Shown: positions 16,994 through 26,961 of the stretch, piece after piece
Numbering within the stretch: position 1 is the stretch's first letter
Layout of the letters: the number at the start of each line of letters is the position of its first letter
Origin: Amygdalobacter indicium
GTDB taxonomy: Bacteria > Bacillota > Clostridia > Saccharofermentanales > Fastidiosipilaceae
Reading direction: 5' to 3'
DNA length: 64,000 nt
NCBI RefSeq assembly: GCF_029101545.1
Contig: NZ_CP118866.1
Coordinates: 1,488,001 to 1,552,000, forward strand
Program-made: the position numbers and the translations under genes
Notes under the pieces: model-generated
Database searches by the model: none
Told to the model about the DNA's origin: nothing
What the model saw: the letters and a program-made list of their open reading frames with translations, nothing else

Positions 16994-18331
16994 TTATTCT
17001 TCCGTTCCTTCATCGTCGGCATAGAACCACGGCAAAATTCTGCCGCTCTTCTCGTGTTTCTCAGTCTGTTCTCTCTTATTGTTCGTCGTCTGTGTCTGAC
17101 TGCGCAAAGGTGACGTGTTGCCGATCTTAGGCAAAGGACGTTCATAAGCGCTGCGGCTGTCCTGATAAGAATTGCTTAAATTATTCTGCGCATAAGCCGA
17201 ACGACGGGTTGTTGTCTGTCCGAGACTCTCGTTGCCTGTCAGGAAGCTCGGCAAAGCTGCAGAATTTTCCGCCGGTTTATTTCTGTTCATGGATGTCGTT
17301 GAGGCGGTATTACTTTTTTTCATAAAAGACAAATCACGTTGGTTGGCAGCTGTAAGCGGTTGATTGTCACGCTTACGATTATCATCACCGAAACATGTAG
17401 CAATTAAAGTCACGGCAACTTCATCACCCATACTTTCATCGACAGCCATACCGAAAATAACGTTAGCTTCAGGTGCAACCGCGTCACGGACCATGGAAGC
17501 GGCCTTATTGACTTCTTTCAGCTTCAAGTCTTTATTGCCGGTAAAGTTGAGCAGGATCTGACCTGCACCCTCAATAGACGTTTCCAGCAGCGGACTGTTC
17601 ATAGCGAAATTAATCGCCTCTTCCATGCGGTTCTCGCCGGAAGCTTTACCGATACCCAAGTGACAAATGCCGGCATCGGTCATCACGCACTTGATATCAT
17701 TCATATCGAGATTCACCATACCCGGACGGGTAATCAAATCTGATATACCAAGGACGCCGCTTTCCAGAACTTCATCCGCCATTTTGAAAGCGTCAACCAT
17801 AGTTGTATCTTCTTCGCTGATTTCCAATAACTTATCGTTCGGTACGACAATCAAGGAATCAACATATTGTTCCAATTCATGAATACCTGCTTCGGCATTC
17901 ATCATTCTTTTAGCACCTTCGAAGCGGAAAGGACGGGTGACTACGCCGACTGTTAATATTCCCATATCTCTGGCAATCTGAGCAATTACAGGTGCTGCTC
18001 CGGTTCCCGTGCCGCCGCCCATACCGGCAGTAATGAAAACCATATCGGCGCCTTCAAGTTTGTCGGCAATCTCTTCTTTCGATTCTTCCGCCGCCTTGGC
18101 TCCGATTTCCGGGTTAGCGCCTGCGCCCAGTCCTCTGGTAATCTTCTCGCCGATAACAATTTTACCGTCGGCGTCAATCGTATCTATAGCCTGTGAATCC
18201 GTATTGACAGCAATATATTCCACGCCGTCAGCAGGATCAATTATCATACGACTTAAAGCATTACAACCGCCGCCGCCTACACCAATAACTTTAATCGAAG
18301 CATAGTTCGATTTATCCATTGCCATGTTCAT
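16994..18331 (-). CDS. ftsZ: Cell division protein FtsZ
   Basis: Tubulin-like GTPase forming the division ring at mid-cell. The 445-residue protein has IKVIGVGGGGCNALSRMI, the GTP signature GMGGGTGTGAAPVIA, the T7 loop region MVNLDMNDIKCVMTDAG, and a Gln/Ser/Asn-rich linker from about 320 to 425. It ends in a conserved peptide, RILPWFYADDE, that would bind partners such as FtsA, SepF or ZapA. No ftsA or sepF is in the window. ATG 18331 has GAGGTAG upstream. It follows ftsQ on the same strand with a 215-base gap holding a promoter. Confidence 0.97.
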   Translation of the reverse strand: MNMAMDKSNYASIKVIGVGGGGCNALSRMIIDPADGVEYIAVNTDSQAIDTIDADGKIVIGEKITRGLGAGANPEIGAKAAEESKEEIADKLEGADMVFITAGMGGGTGTGAAPVIAQIARDMGILTVGVVTRPFRFEGAKRMMNAEAGIHELEQYVDSLIVVPNDKLLEISEEDTTMVDAFKMADEVLESGVLGISDLITRPGMVNLDMNDIKCVMTDAGICHLGIGKASGENRMEEAINFAMNSPLLETSIEGAGQILLNFTGNKDLKLKEVNKAASMVRDAVAPEANVIFGMAVDESMGDEVAVTLIATCFGDDNRKRDNQPLTAANQRDLSFMKKSNTASTTSMNRNKPAENSAALPSFLTGNESLGQTTTRRSAYAQNNLSNSYQDSRSAYERPLPKIGNTSPLRSQTQTTNNKREQTEKHEKSGRILPWFYADDEGTEE

Positions 18332-18414
18332 TCGCTACCTCAAATCACACAATAGTTGCTTTAACAACGGGTACTTAGTCCTATCGTATCTTAAGTCTAC
18401 CCTCAAACTATTTA

Positions 18415-18443
18415 TAAATAATACACTATGTAGTATTTGTAAA
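18415..18443 (-). promoter_or_regulatory. Candidate ftsZ promoter
   Basis: Minus strand: -35 TTTACA (18443-18438), 17-base spacer, -10 TATTTA (18420-18415), about 84 bases before the ftsZ start. Confidence 0.4.
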
Positions 18444-18546
18444 CAAGTTTTATTGTTCGCTTTTTTACATGCTGTTTACAGCCTATGCAAAAGGATTTAC
18501 CTCTCTATTATATTACATTTTAATTACATTTGTCTGCTTTTTTTCC

Positions 18547-20415
18547 TCAGTCTCCGACTTTTTTCTTGAACGACTTCACCACAATATCTTTCCAGGTCCA
18601 AGCGGAATTATCCCAAGGTTCAGCCTTTAATTTTCCTTTTTGCGCAGCAGTCTCAGTTTCATTATCTTTGGCTTTAACAAACACTTTTTGCGTGCCGGTC
18701 AAATCCAAATATCCGTGGCCTAAATTAGATAGAGCTCCGGCCTGTTTCGTATTGCGCAGCCAATAAATCAAATTAGCATAATTACCGATGTTATTGCCGA
18801 CATGGACAGTCAAATCATCATACCGGTCATCCACCGTCGATGCTGTGACAGGTTCCGGCTTGCTTGCTTCTTCCGCCCGCACTTTAGTTGAATCTTCAGC
18901 TTGTCCCGACGCCGCCGGCTGATTTTTCGGGAAGCTGAAATCAAGCCATAAAGAAGCGTCCGGCATCAGATTGACGGAAGTCAGGCAGGGCATCAGTCTC
19001 TGCCGGTCGCTGCTGTCGGAATCTGAGCGCATCAAGCTGTCGATAAAGACCAAAGCGTTGGCAAAACGGCGGTCATTTATTTGGTCAAACAGGCTGTTAA
19101 CCTGAATAACTGAAGTATCCAAACCTTTAATCAAAGGTACATTCTTATTCGGTTCACCCATTTCAATGGCCAGAATTCTGCCGTTTTTATCAAGGCCGGC
19201 ATAGCCTCCGGGAATTTTTATGTAGGCAATTTCCGTGCTTTCCTGCAAATTAACAACAAGTTTTGCCGGAAGTGCCACTTTACATTCGGCGGCGGCAACA
19301 ATCGGATAATGTTCCTGCAGCTGTAATTCCAGTTTATGGTTACGTCCCTGCAAAAGCTGCCACAAATTGCCGTTGATAAGGGTAATTAAATGCCGTCCTT
19401 TTTGTTTTCCAAGTAACGAATTGATCTCCCGGGCAGTCAAATTACGATTGCCGTGGATTTCAACTTCCTGCAGGTAAAATTGCGGTAACAGAGCGACGAG
19501 AGACAAAATTATGCCGGCGATTAAAATGATGATTGCAGCGCTGATACGCAATTTGCGGAAATAATCACCGAATTTGTGCCAGGCACCTTGAATTTGCCGT
19601 ATGCCGCTGAGTTCCTGTTTTTTGCGTTTATAGGCAAAGCGATGCTTAAGTAGCTGTAATTTTCGTCTGTTTCTCAGTTGTTGCCTTAAACGTCTGCGTC
19701 TGTTTGCACTTAGAACAATGGAGCTCTCTGCTGCCGGTAAAGCTGCCGTACTTTCGCCATTTATACTTAAATCTCTGCCGTTATGCAACAAATCGGCATA
19801 AGCGGCGCTTATTTGTTCATCCGTTATCTTGCGATAAGCTTTTACCTGCATAATGCGCAAGCGCCGACCGGCAGTAGTGATCAATCGCCGCGCCAGCTGC
19901 AATTTTTCCCGTGCTTCTGCCGGGTTTACCGGTTCGCTGCAGGATTTAAGGCGTAGATTTTTTTTGGGGCTGCAAGGCAATAATTTCAGGCGCCGACATA
20001 ATTGCAGCCGTTCTTCTTCATTGTCCGGGATAACAAATGCCGCTATTTTATCAGCTACGCTCGCCGTCGGCTGTTCATTAAGGGCAGCTGCCAAAGTGCC
20101 GCCGACAGCTTGTTGCTTTTTGTCTTTCTTCTTCGCTCTTTCCTGCAAAACTTTGCGCAAATGAGCAATTTGTTCCGTCCGGCTCGATTCAGCCTTGCCC
20201 GTGGCGGAAGTTTGCGGTATTTCGTCGGCGTTGGTTGAGACAAAGTTTTTATCCGGCGCAGTTTCTGCCAACGGTACAATGGTTCTAAGAGCTTCCGTAA
20301 GTGGCAATTTCCTCGATTTTCCGTCTTCAGACGCAACGGTAGGCACCAGACGCCGACTCTCAGCGTCCGTCAATTTGCGTACCGTAAAATTAGCTGCATG
20401 CCGATTTTTCTTCAT
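18547..20415 (-). CDS. ftsQ: FtsQ/DivIB-type cell division protein with very long cytoplasmic N-terminus
   Basis: 622 residues. One membrane helix at about 292-312 is followed by a POTRA domain (LQEVEIHGNRNLTAREINSL) and an FtsQ-like beta domain containing LVVNLQESTEIAYI and GYAGLDKNGRILAI. The C-terminal region has an Ala/Ser/Glu-rich insert near residues 505-540. FtsQ/DivIB stabilises the FtsL/FtsB-septal PBP complex. The cytoplasmic part, about 290 residues and rich in Arg/Lys/Gln, is far longer than the 20-100 residues common in the family and has no recognised domain. It is the nearest gene upstream of ftsZ, as expected in a dcw cluster, but murG is over 7 kb away. Confidence 0.85.
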   Translation of the reverse strand: MKKNRHAANFTVRKLTDAESRRLVPTVASEDGKSRKLPLTEALRTIVPLAETAPDKNFVSTNADEIPQTSATGKAESSRTEQIAHLRKVLQERAKKKDKKQQAVGGTLAAALNEQPTASVADKIAAFVIPDNEEERLQLCRRLKLLPCSPKKNLRLKSCSEPVNPAEAREKLQLARRLITTAGRRLRIMQVKAYRKITDEQISAAYADLLHNGRDLSINGESTAALPAAESSIVLSANRRRRLRQQLRNRRKLQLLKHRFAYKRKKQELSGIRQIQGAWHKFGDYFRKLRISAAIIILIAGIILSLVALLPQFYLQEVEIHGNRNLTAREINSLLGKQKGRHLITLINGNLWQLLQGRNHKLELQLQEHYPIVAAAECKVALPAKLVVNLQESTEIAYIKIPGGYAGLDKNGRILAIEMGEPNKNVPLIKGLDTSVIQVNSLFDQINDRRFANALVFIDSLMRSDSDSSDRQRLMPCLTSVNLMPDASLWLDFSFPKNQPAASGQAEDSTKVRAEEASKPEPVTASTVDDRYDDLTVHVGNNIGNYANLIYWLRNTKQAGALSNLGHGYLDLTGTQKVFVKAKDNETETAAQKGKLKAEPWDNSAWTWKDIVVKSFKKKVGD

Positions 20416-20787
20416 CTGAAATATTTATGTCTCCCCGAAATACTCGTTCTCTTATCTTTACTATGATAACACTTGTACCTCAACAAAGGCAGTCGAAGGC
20501 TGACATTTTACAAAGGGTTTTTAGGGAAAATTCTTTTTGCTCTTTACAATTATTAAAAATCATCGTAATAGCGATCTTATTCCATCTTCTCGTCACACTA
20601 ATACACAAAAGAGCAGTTGCACATTGTTATTTTTTTGCAGAACTTAACATTGTATTAACTTTATTTTTCGTGGTAGGTAAAATGTTGAAAATAATTCGTT
20701 TTTATCTTCTCTGTAATCTGAAAATATATATCGATTGTTTGCTCCGGCAAAACAAAAGTGAAAATTATTTATCGGAAGGAATTCAGC
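20416..20787. other. Divergent intergenic region between ftsQ and the CAP lipoprotein gene
   Basis: 372 A+T-rich bases containing the control regions of two divergent genes. The lipoprotein gene has a clear ribosome site, GGAAGGAATTCAGC, before ATG 20788. A TATATAT sequence near 20727-20733 could be part of its promoter, but no convincing -35 box is seen. No promoter for ftsQ could be assigned with confidence, and no small gene was recognised. Confidence 0.4.
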
Positions 20788-22737
20788 ATGAAAAACACGA
20801 AGAAATTTATTTCGGCAGCGACCGCCTTGGCTCTCACTTGCGGATTAGTTGCCTGCAGCTACAACAGGACCAACGTTTCCGTATCTGAAACTGAGGTAAC
20901 GGCAAGCGAAAAAGCTCCGGCTGCAACAAGTCAAATCGAGCCGCAAGTTACGCAAACTGTCACTCCGAGTAAGCTTAAGCCCGAGGAAACCGGCAAAAAG
21001 CCGCTTTTGCGTCTGCCCGTTGCTCAAGCTCAAAGCAAAAGTGCTCCGGTTCAAACTGAACTTGTTCCTGTAAATAATGAGCAGGAAGCGGCGAATGAAG
21101 ATCTGCCCGTTTCCGCCTCGAACGGCGCCTCGAACGCCGGCACGAATGCCGGTAACACAGCCGGCAGCGAAAATACCGCCGATGGCGCGCAAATGCCCCG
21201 CCCTGCAGACAAGCAGGAAGAGCCGGCAGGCGTACCGGATACTGATAACTCCGCCCCGCAAGACACACAGGACTCAGCTGATACTGCGAATGATCATGAC
21301 CGCCAAAACCCGACAGGCAACAGCGAGCCTGAGGTCGACCCCAAGCAACATGACCCGGAAAGCACCCCCAATCCTGCCGATACTCCCGAGCAAGGCCCGG
21401 CAACTCCCGGCCACAAGCAAGCGGAAAACACACCGACAGATACGCCGAACGAACAGCAAACAGTAAAGCCGGAAGAACAAAAGAAGCAGGAAATCCAAGC
21501 TCTGGCCAAAGAAGCAAAAGCAGCCGACCTCAATTATCTCGCCGACTTTATCAGCAAATCTCAACACAGCTCTATCGCCGCCCTGAAGAACTTACTCGAC
21601 TTGGCCAAGCAGGCGAAAAAAGCCCAAGGAACTGCTAAACCTCCCCAAAAGCCGAACGACTCTTCCAATCCTACCGGCACAGGTGCACAGCCCGGAACCC
21701 AAAAGCAAACTCCGGCAGTCATCCCGGAGCAGCCGCAACCAACCGAAGAGAACTTAGAAGAGCTCAAAGCTTTACTTACAGCCCACAAGGCCAAACTGGA
21801 TGCCGCCGTTAAAGCCGATTTAACTCAAGGATTCAATGAATTCCTGCAATACGTCATCAGCGACAATTCTTTCAGCGCCCAACAGAAAAAGGATGCCGAA
21901 AGAGCCTTGAATGTTCTGCAGGGACGAGCCGATAAAGAAATCGTGCGCCAAAACATGCCGCCTGCCAAACCGTCCTGGTATGATGAGCGTGTCAAATTGG
22001 GTACTGAAGATCCGAATAAAGGCGATGATATGCGTAATCTGAAAGCTTCCGTATCTTATATGAAGACGTTGAATAATTATCGCCAATCCCGCAAATTAAA
22101 CTCCTTGAACGTCAGTTTGACCAACGTCGCTACAGCCGTGATTAATTCTTTTTACTCGGATGAAAATATTGCCCATTCCAAATACTATAACGTTTATGAA
22201 AATCTGGCCTGGAATCCGAAAGTTCAAGTTGCTGCGGACTACAGCGGCGATCCTGCGGCGGTAAAGGAAGAGCAATTAAAAGATTTCTACGAGCAATGGA
22301 TCAGCAACGAAAAGAAAGTTTATGATGCTGCCGTGGCTGCCGGAAAAACGAAAGAAGAAATGAATAAAGAAGCGGCACAAGATAACCAAAAACAAGTCGG
22401 TCACTACTTGAATTTCATCGAACCCTCTATTCATTCCATGGGTTTCACGCTGGCACATAACGCCAAAAATGCTTACGGCACAACAGGTGTCTGGAATGCC
22501 GGTTTTGCTGCAAGCGACATGACAGTTCAGGATTACGAAAATGCAATCAGTCGCTTTGCCATAGCCAAAATGACGGAAAATAAGCGGGCTTCTGCACAAA
22601 AAGAATACGATACTTATATTGCTACTTTGGCAAAAATTGAAAAAATCGAGCAAAAAGCGCAAAAGGTCGAAGGAAAACAGAAGACCCCCTCTTCGCCTGT
22701 TGTCAACCCGGCGACCGGCACTGAGAAAAGCAACTGA
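20788..22737 (+). CDS. CAP (SCP/PR-1)-domain lipoprotein with one copy of a 36-residue helical repeat
   Basis: 649 residues from ATG 20788. A lipoprotein signal ends G-L-V-A-C at Cys23. A low-complexity Pro/Asn/Asp/Thr-rich region runs to about 230, then one repeat unit (EIQALAKEAKAADLNYLADF and following, about 232-277) like those in the next gene. A second Pro-rich linker precedes a CAP domain at about 413-585, with YNVYENLAWNP and VGHYLNFIEPSIHSMGFTLA, typical of CAP domains in Firmicutes surface proteins (some called SEC10/PgrA surface-exclusion). The protein ends VVNPATGTEKSN without a hydrophobic tail. It is probably attached to the outer membrane leaflet face. Ligand and role are unknown; CAP domains vary from lipid binding to proteolysis. 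Confidence 0.8.
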   Translation: MKNTKKFISAATALALTCGLVACSYNRTNVSVSETEVTASEKAPAATSQIEPQVTQTVTPSKLKPEETGKKPLLRLPVAQAQSKSAPVQTELVPVNNEQEAANEDLPVSASNGASNAGTNAGNTAGSENTADGAQMPRPADKQEEPAGVPDTDNSAPQDTQDSADTANDHDRQNPTGNSEPEVDPKQHDPESTPNPADTPEQGPATPGHKQAENTPTDTPNEQQTVKPEEQKKQEIQALAKEAKAADLNYLADFISKSQHSSIAALKNLLDLAKQAKKAQGTAKPPQKPNDSSNPTGTGAQPGTQKQTPAVIPEQPQPTEENLEELKALLTAHKAKLDAAVKADLTQGFNEFLQYVISDNSFSAQQKKDAERALNVLQGRADKEIVRQNMPPAKPSWYDERVKLGTEDPNKGDDMRNLKASVSYMKTLNNYRQSRKLNSLNVSLTNVATAVINSFYSDENIAHSKYYNVYENLAWNPKVQVAADYSGDPAAVKEEQLKDFYEQWISNEKKVYDAAVAAGKTKEEMNKEAAQDNQKQVGHYLNFIEPSIHSMGFTLAHNAKNAYGTTGVWNAGFAASDMTVQDYENAISRFAIAKMTENKRASAQKEYDTYIATLAKIEKIEQKAQKVEGKQKTPSSPVVNPATGTEKSN

Positions 22738-22763
22738 GTTTTGAAACTCTCCTCCAAAGCACA

Positions 22764-22798
22764 AGCCTGATAAGCAAAACTTATCAGGCTTTTTTTTT
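22764..22798 (+). terminator. Intrinsic terminator of the CAP lipoprotein gene
   Basis: Perfect 11-bp stem AGCCTGATAAG/CTTATCAGGCT with loop CAAAA and eight T. The same sequence, with its flank, recurs after the second lipoprotein gene (27936-27968). Confidence 0.9.
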
Positions 22799-22931
22799 GT
22801 TAGATTTACGGTCTACTTATTGAAATACACTAAATTAAAGGTGGATAACTATCACGATAATCATTTCAGTACTTCTTCTGATTTGCAAGCGGCTTAATAT
22901 TTATTTCTCATTTTGTTTGAAAATAAGAAAT

Positions 22932-22955
22932 AAAAAAAAAAAAAAAAAAAAAAAA
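22932..22955 (+). repeat. Poly-A tract of 24 bases upstream of the giant repeat lipoprotein
   Basis: An uninterrupted run of about 24 A begins 128 bases before ATG 23060. It is the longest homopolymer in the window and lies where promoter elements would be. The gap 22799-23059 has no gene. After the A-run come TTGAGC, an A+T-rich stretch with TATATC near 23007, a TTGATCAA palindrome near 23030, and the ribosome site GTGGGAGGAATCC. Slippage of such a tract can alter promoter activity. Confidence 0.8.
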
Positions 22956-23428
22956 GCAACAAATAACGAAAGTTGAGCATAACATGAATTTATGCATCAA
23001 TTATATCAATTGGCAAACGGTTGGATAATTGATCAACCAATAAGTGGGAGGAATCCGTAATGAAGAAAACAAAAAGAATCATTTCTGCGGCGACCGCCTT
23101 GGCCCTCGCTTGCGGATTAGTTGCTTGTAATAGTCACCATAAGGATGTTTCGGTTAATAAAAATCGTTCATCAGTGACAGCAACACAAGAAGAAAAATCA
23201 ACCGCTGATGCACCAACAGCCTCTGACGCTGATAAAAATAGCGAAGCTGCAAATAAGAGCGAAAAGAAGACTGAAACTGCAAGTCCAAAAACTAATGCAG
23301 TAAAAAAGGTCAACCCTCAAACAGCTAAACCGGTTTTGTCTATGGGCACCGACAAATCTGTTAACGAAGAGCAATCAGAGCAAAGCTCTGCAGTGATTTC
23401 TGACAACGAACCGGAGGAAAATTCATCA

Positions 23429-23509
23429 GTAACACCGGATGACAATCCGACAGTAACACCGAATGACAACCCGACAGTAACACCGGATGACAACCCGACA
23501 GTAACACCC
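23429..23509 (+). repeat. 24-base minisatellite encoding VTPDDNPT octapeptides
   Basis: About 3.4 tandem copies of a 24-base unit starting GTAACACCGGATGACAA. They encode V-T-P-(D/N)-D-N-P-T, a proline-rich stalk between the lipid anchor and the helical repeats. Confidence 0.85.
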
Positions 23510-23536
23510 ACCCCGGACAAAGAACTTAAACTTCCT

Positions 23537-24904
23537 CAAGAAGTTCTCGCTTTGATAAAAGAAGCGGAAGATGCAGGCTTACACTACACAGCTGAAATTA
23601 TCCGCAATTCTAAACACAGTTCTACCGCCGCTTTAAGAAACTTGCTCGATGAAGCTGAGAAAGCGCAAAAAGAACAGATGGAGCAGGCTCGAGAAGCTTT
23701 GGCTAAAGAAGCTGAAGCTAACGGTTTAAGCGATTTTGCTAAGCAAATCCGCGATTCAAAAAATCAAAGTCTTGTTTTGTTGCGCAACTTATTGAATGCT
23801 AAACTGCAGGAGAATTTAGTAAAAGAAGCTGAAGCTGCCGGTTTGAGCTACACAGCAGAGCTTATCAATAAATCCAGTAAAAGTTCTATCGCCGCTTTAA
23901 GAAATCTCCTCGATGAAGCTAAGAAAGCGCAAAAAGAACAAAAAGAAAAATTGGAAGAAGCTGCCTTGGCACGGGAAGCTTTGGCTAAAGAAGCTGAAGC
24001 TAACGGTTTAAGCGATTTTGCTAAGCAAATCCGCGATTCAAAAAATCAAAGTCTTGTTTTGTTGCGCAACTTATTGAATGCTAAACTGCAAGAGAATTTA
24101 GTAAAAGAAGCTGAAGCTGCAGGTTTGAGCTACACTGCTAAGATTATCAACCGTTCTTCGCACAGCTCAATTACAGCATTACGGAACTTGCTCGATGAAG
24201 CTAAAAAATCCAAGAAAAATCAAGAAGTTCTCGCTTTGATAAAAGAAGCGGAAGATGCAGGCTTACACTACACAGCTGAAATTATCCGCAATTCTAAACA
24301 CAGTTCTACCGCCGCTTTAAGAAACTTGCTCGATGAAGCTGAGAAAGCGCAAAAAGAACAGATGGAGCAGGCTCGAGAAGCTTTGGCTAAAGAAGCTGAA
24401 GCTAACGGTTTAAACGATTTTGCTAAGCAAATCCGTGATTCAAAAAATCAGAGTCTTGTTCTATTACGCAATTTATTGAATGCTAAACTGCAAGAGAATT
24501 TAGTAAAAGAAGCTGAAGCTGCAGGTTTAAGCTACACAGCAGAGCTTATCAATAAATCCAGTAAAAGTTCTATCGCCGCTTTAAGAAACCTCCTCGATGA
24601 AGCTAAGAAAGCGCAAAAAGAACAAAAAGAAAAATTGGAAGAAGCTGCCTTGGCACGGGAAGCTTTGGCTAAGGAAGCTGAAGCTAACGGTTTAAGCGAT
24701 TTTGCTAAGCAAATCCGCGATTCAAAAAATCAAAGTCTTGTTTTGTTGCGCAACTTATTGAATGCTAAACTGCAAGAGAATTTAGTAAAAGAAGCTGAAG
24801 CTGCAGGTTTGAGCTACACTGCTAAGATTATCAACAAATCAAGTAACAGTTCAATCGAAGCTTTAAAGAACTTGCTCGATGAAGCTAAAAAATCCAAGAG
24901 AGCT
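23537..24904 (+). repeat. Tandem 684-bp duplication within the repeat lipoprotein gene
   Basis: Bases 23537-24220 and 24221-24904 are near-identical copies (both begin CAAGAAGTTCTCGCTTTGAT), equal to 228 codons or about six helical repeats. Differences are mainly synonymous. Shorter related blocks recur further along, for example the units beginning at about 24905, 25148 and 25694 that encode AQE(I/V)LAWAKKAEDAGLDYV. Confidence 0.85.
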
Positions 24905-26961
24905 CAGGAAATTCTCGCTTGGGCTAAAAAAGCGGAAGATGCCGGCTTGGACTACGTTGCTAAAATTATCCGTAATTCTAAAAACAGTTCAGATGCTGCT
25001 TTAAGAAATTTGATCGTTGAAGCTTTGGCAAAGCAAGCTGAGGAAGCCCAATTAGACTACACTGCTAAAATTATTCGCAATTCTCAAAACAGTTCAATCG
25101 AAGCTTTAAAGAATTTGCTCGATGAAGCTAAAAAAGCCAAGAGAGCTCAGGAAGTTCTCGCTTGGGCTAAAAAAGCGGAAGATGCCGGCTTGGACTACGT
25201 TGCTAAAATTATCCGTAATTCTAAAAACAGTTCAGATGCTGCTTTAAGAAATTTGATCGTTGAAGCTTTGGCAAAGCAAGCTGAGGAGGCCGGTCTGGAT
25301 TACGTTGCTAAGATTATCCGTGATTCTAAGCACAGTTCTATCTCAGCCCTGAAATATTTGCTCGATCAGGCGAAAAAAGGTAAATCTCAACAAGCCACCG
25401 AGGAGCAGCGAAAAGAATTAATAAATGAGGCCAAAGAGTTCGGCATTAACGACGATTTTGTGGAACAAATTGTTAACGCCGAGGCAAAAAGCTTGCCTGC
25501 TTGGCGCGCAATTCTGAAGACAAAGATTCAAGAAAAGCTGGTAGACGAAGCTCAAAAGGCCGGCTTGAATGACGTTGCCCAAAAGATTGCAATGGCAATC
25601 GATAAGCCTGTTACAGAATTAAAGAAAATGTTGGATGATGCACTCAAACTGAAACAAGCTCAGGAAGCCGAGAAAGCTAAAAAAGCCAAGAGAGCTCAGG
25701 AAGTTCTCGCTTGGGCTAAAAAAGCGGAAGATGCCGGCTTGGACTACGTTGCTAAAATTATCCGTAATTCTAAAAACAGTTCAGATGCTGCTTTAAGAAA
25801 TTTGATCGTTGAAGCTTTGGCAAAGCAAGCTGAGGATGCCGATCTGAAGTACGTTGCTAAGATTATCCGCAATTCTCAAACCAGTTCAATCGAAGCTTTA
25901 AAGAATTTGCTCGATGAAGCTAAAGAAGCGCAAATGAATGCAAAACGGGAAAATTTGGCTAAAGAAGCTGAGGATGCCGATCTGAAGTACGTTGCTAAGA
26001 TTATCCGCAATTCTAAACACAGTTCTATCTCAGCCTTGAAATATTTGCTCGATCAGGCGAAGAAAGGTAAATCTCAACAAGCCTCTCAACAAGCCACCGA
26101 GGAGCAGCGAAAAGAATTAATAAATGAGGCCAAAGAGTTCGGCATTAACGACGATTTTGTGGAACAAATTGGTAAAGCCGAGGCAAAAAGCTTGCCTGCT
26201 TGGCACGCAATTCTGAAGACAAAGATTCAAGAAAAGCTGGTAGACGAAGCTCAAAAGGCCGGCTTGAATGACGTTGCCCAAAAGATTGCAATGGCAACGG
26301 ATCAGCCTGTTACAAAATTGAAGAAAATGTTGGATGATGCACTCAAACTGAAACAAGTTCAACAACTTGCTAAGGAAGCTAAGGATAACGGTTTGAGCTA
26401 CACGGCTAAAATTATCCGCAATTCTAAACACAGTTCACCCGAAGCTTTAAAGAATTTGCTCGATGAAGCTAAGAAAGAGCACCAAGCGCAAAGAGAACCG
26501 CTGGCTAAGGAAGCTGAGGCTGCCGGCTTGAACTACACGGCTAAAATTATCCGCAATTCTAAAACCAGTTCACTCGAAGCTTTGAGAAATCTGCTCGATC
26601 AGGCGAAAAAAAATAAAGCACAACAAGACGCACAACAAGCCACCGAGGAGCAGCGAAAAGAAGTAATAAATGAGGCCAAAGAGTTCGGTATTAACGGCGA
26701 TTTTGTGGAACAAATTAATAAAGCCGAGGCAAAAAACTTGCCTGTTTTGCGCACAATTCTGAATACAAAGATTCGAGAAAAGCTGGTAACCGAAGCTCAA
26801 GATGCCGGCTTGATTGACGTTGCCCAAAAGATTTCAATGGCAATCGATAAGCCTGTTACAGAATTGAAGAAAATGTTGGATGATGCACTCAAACTGAAAC
26901 AAGCTCAACAACTTGCAAAGTAGAAAAAGGCAGAAACCAGGGAGAAAAATTAACAGCTGAA

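Larger units (their letters stand above)
23060..26923 (+). pseudogene. Giant repeat lipoprotein, N-terminal 1287 residues of a frameshifted gene
   Basis: A lipoprotein signal ends G-L-V-A-C at Cys23 and is nearly identical to that of the CAP lipoprotein. A Ser/Thr/Asp region with four VTPDDNPT-like octapeptides follows. Then from about residue 160 there are around 30 helical repeats of some 36 residues. Typical units read LAKEAEANGLSDFAKQIRDS then KNQSLVLLRNLLNAKLQENL, and another type reads LINEAKEFGINDDFVEQI. Each unit resembles a small helical bundle; the second type recalls GA (albumin-binding) modules. The frame ends at TAG 26921-26923, immediately before a frame that continues the repeats to a C-terminus shared with the CAP protein. 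One base appears to be missing at about 26911-26923. The truncated product could still be exported. Confidence 0.75.

Noticed and set aside
23429..26900. Regular repeats suggestive of a CRISPR array or satellite
   Set aside because: The repeats are in frame, encode helical protein units, and lack constant-length direct repeats with unique spacers.
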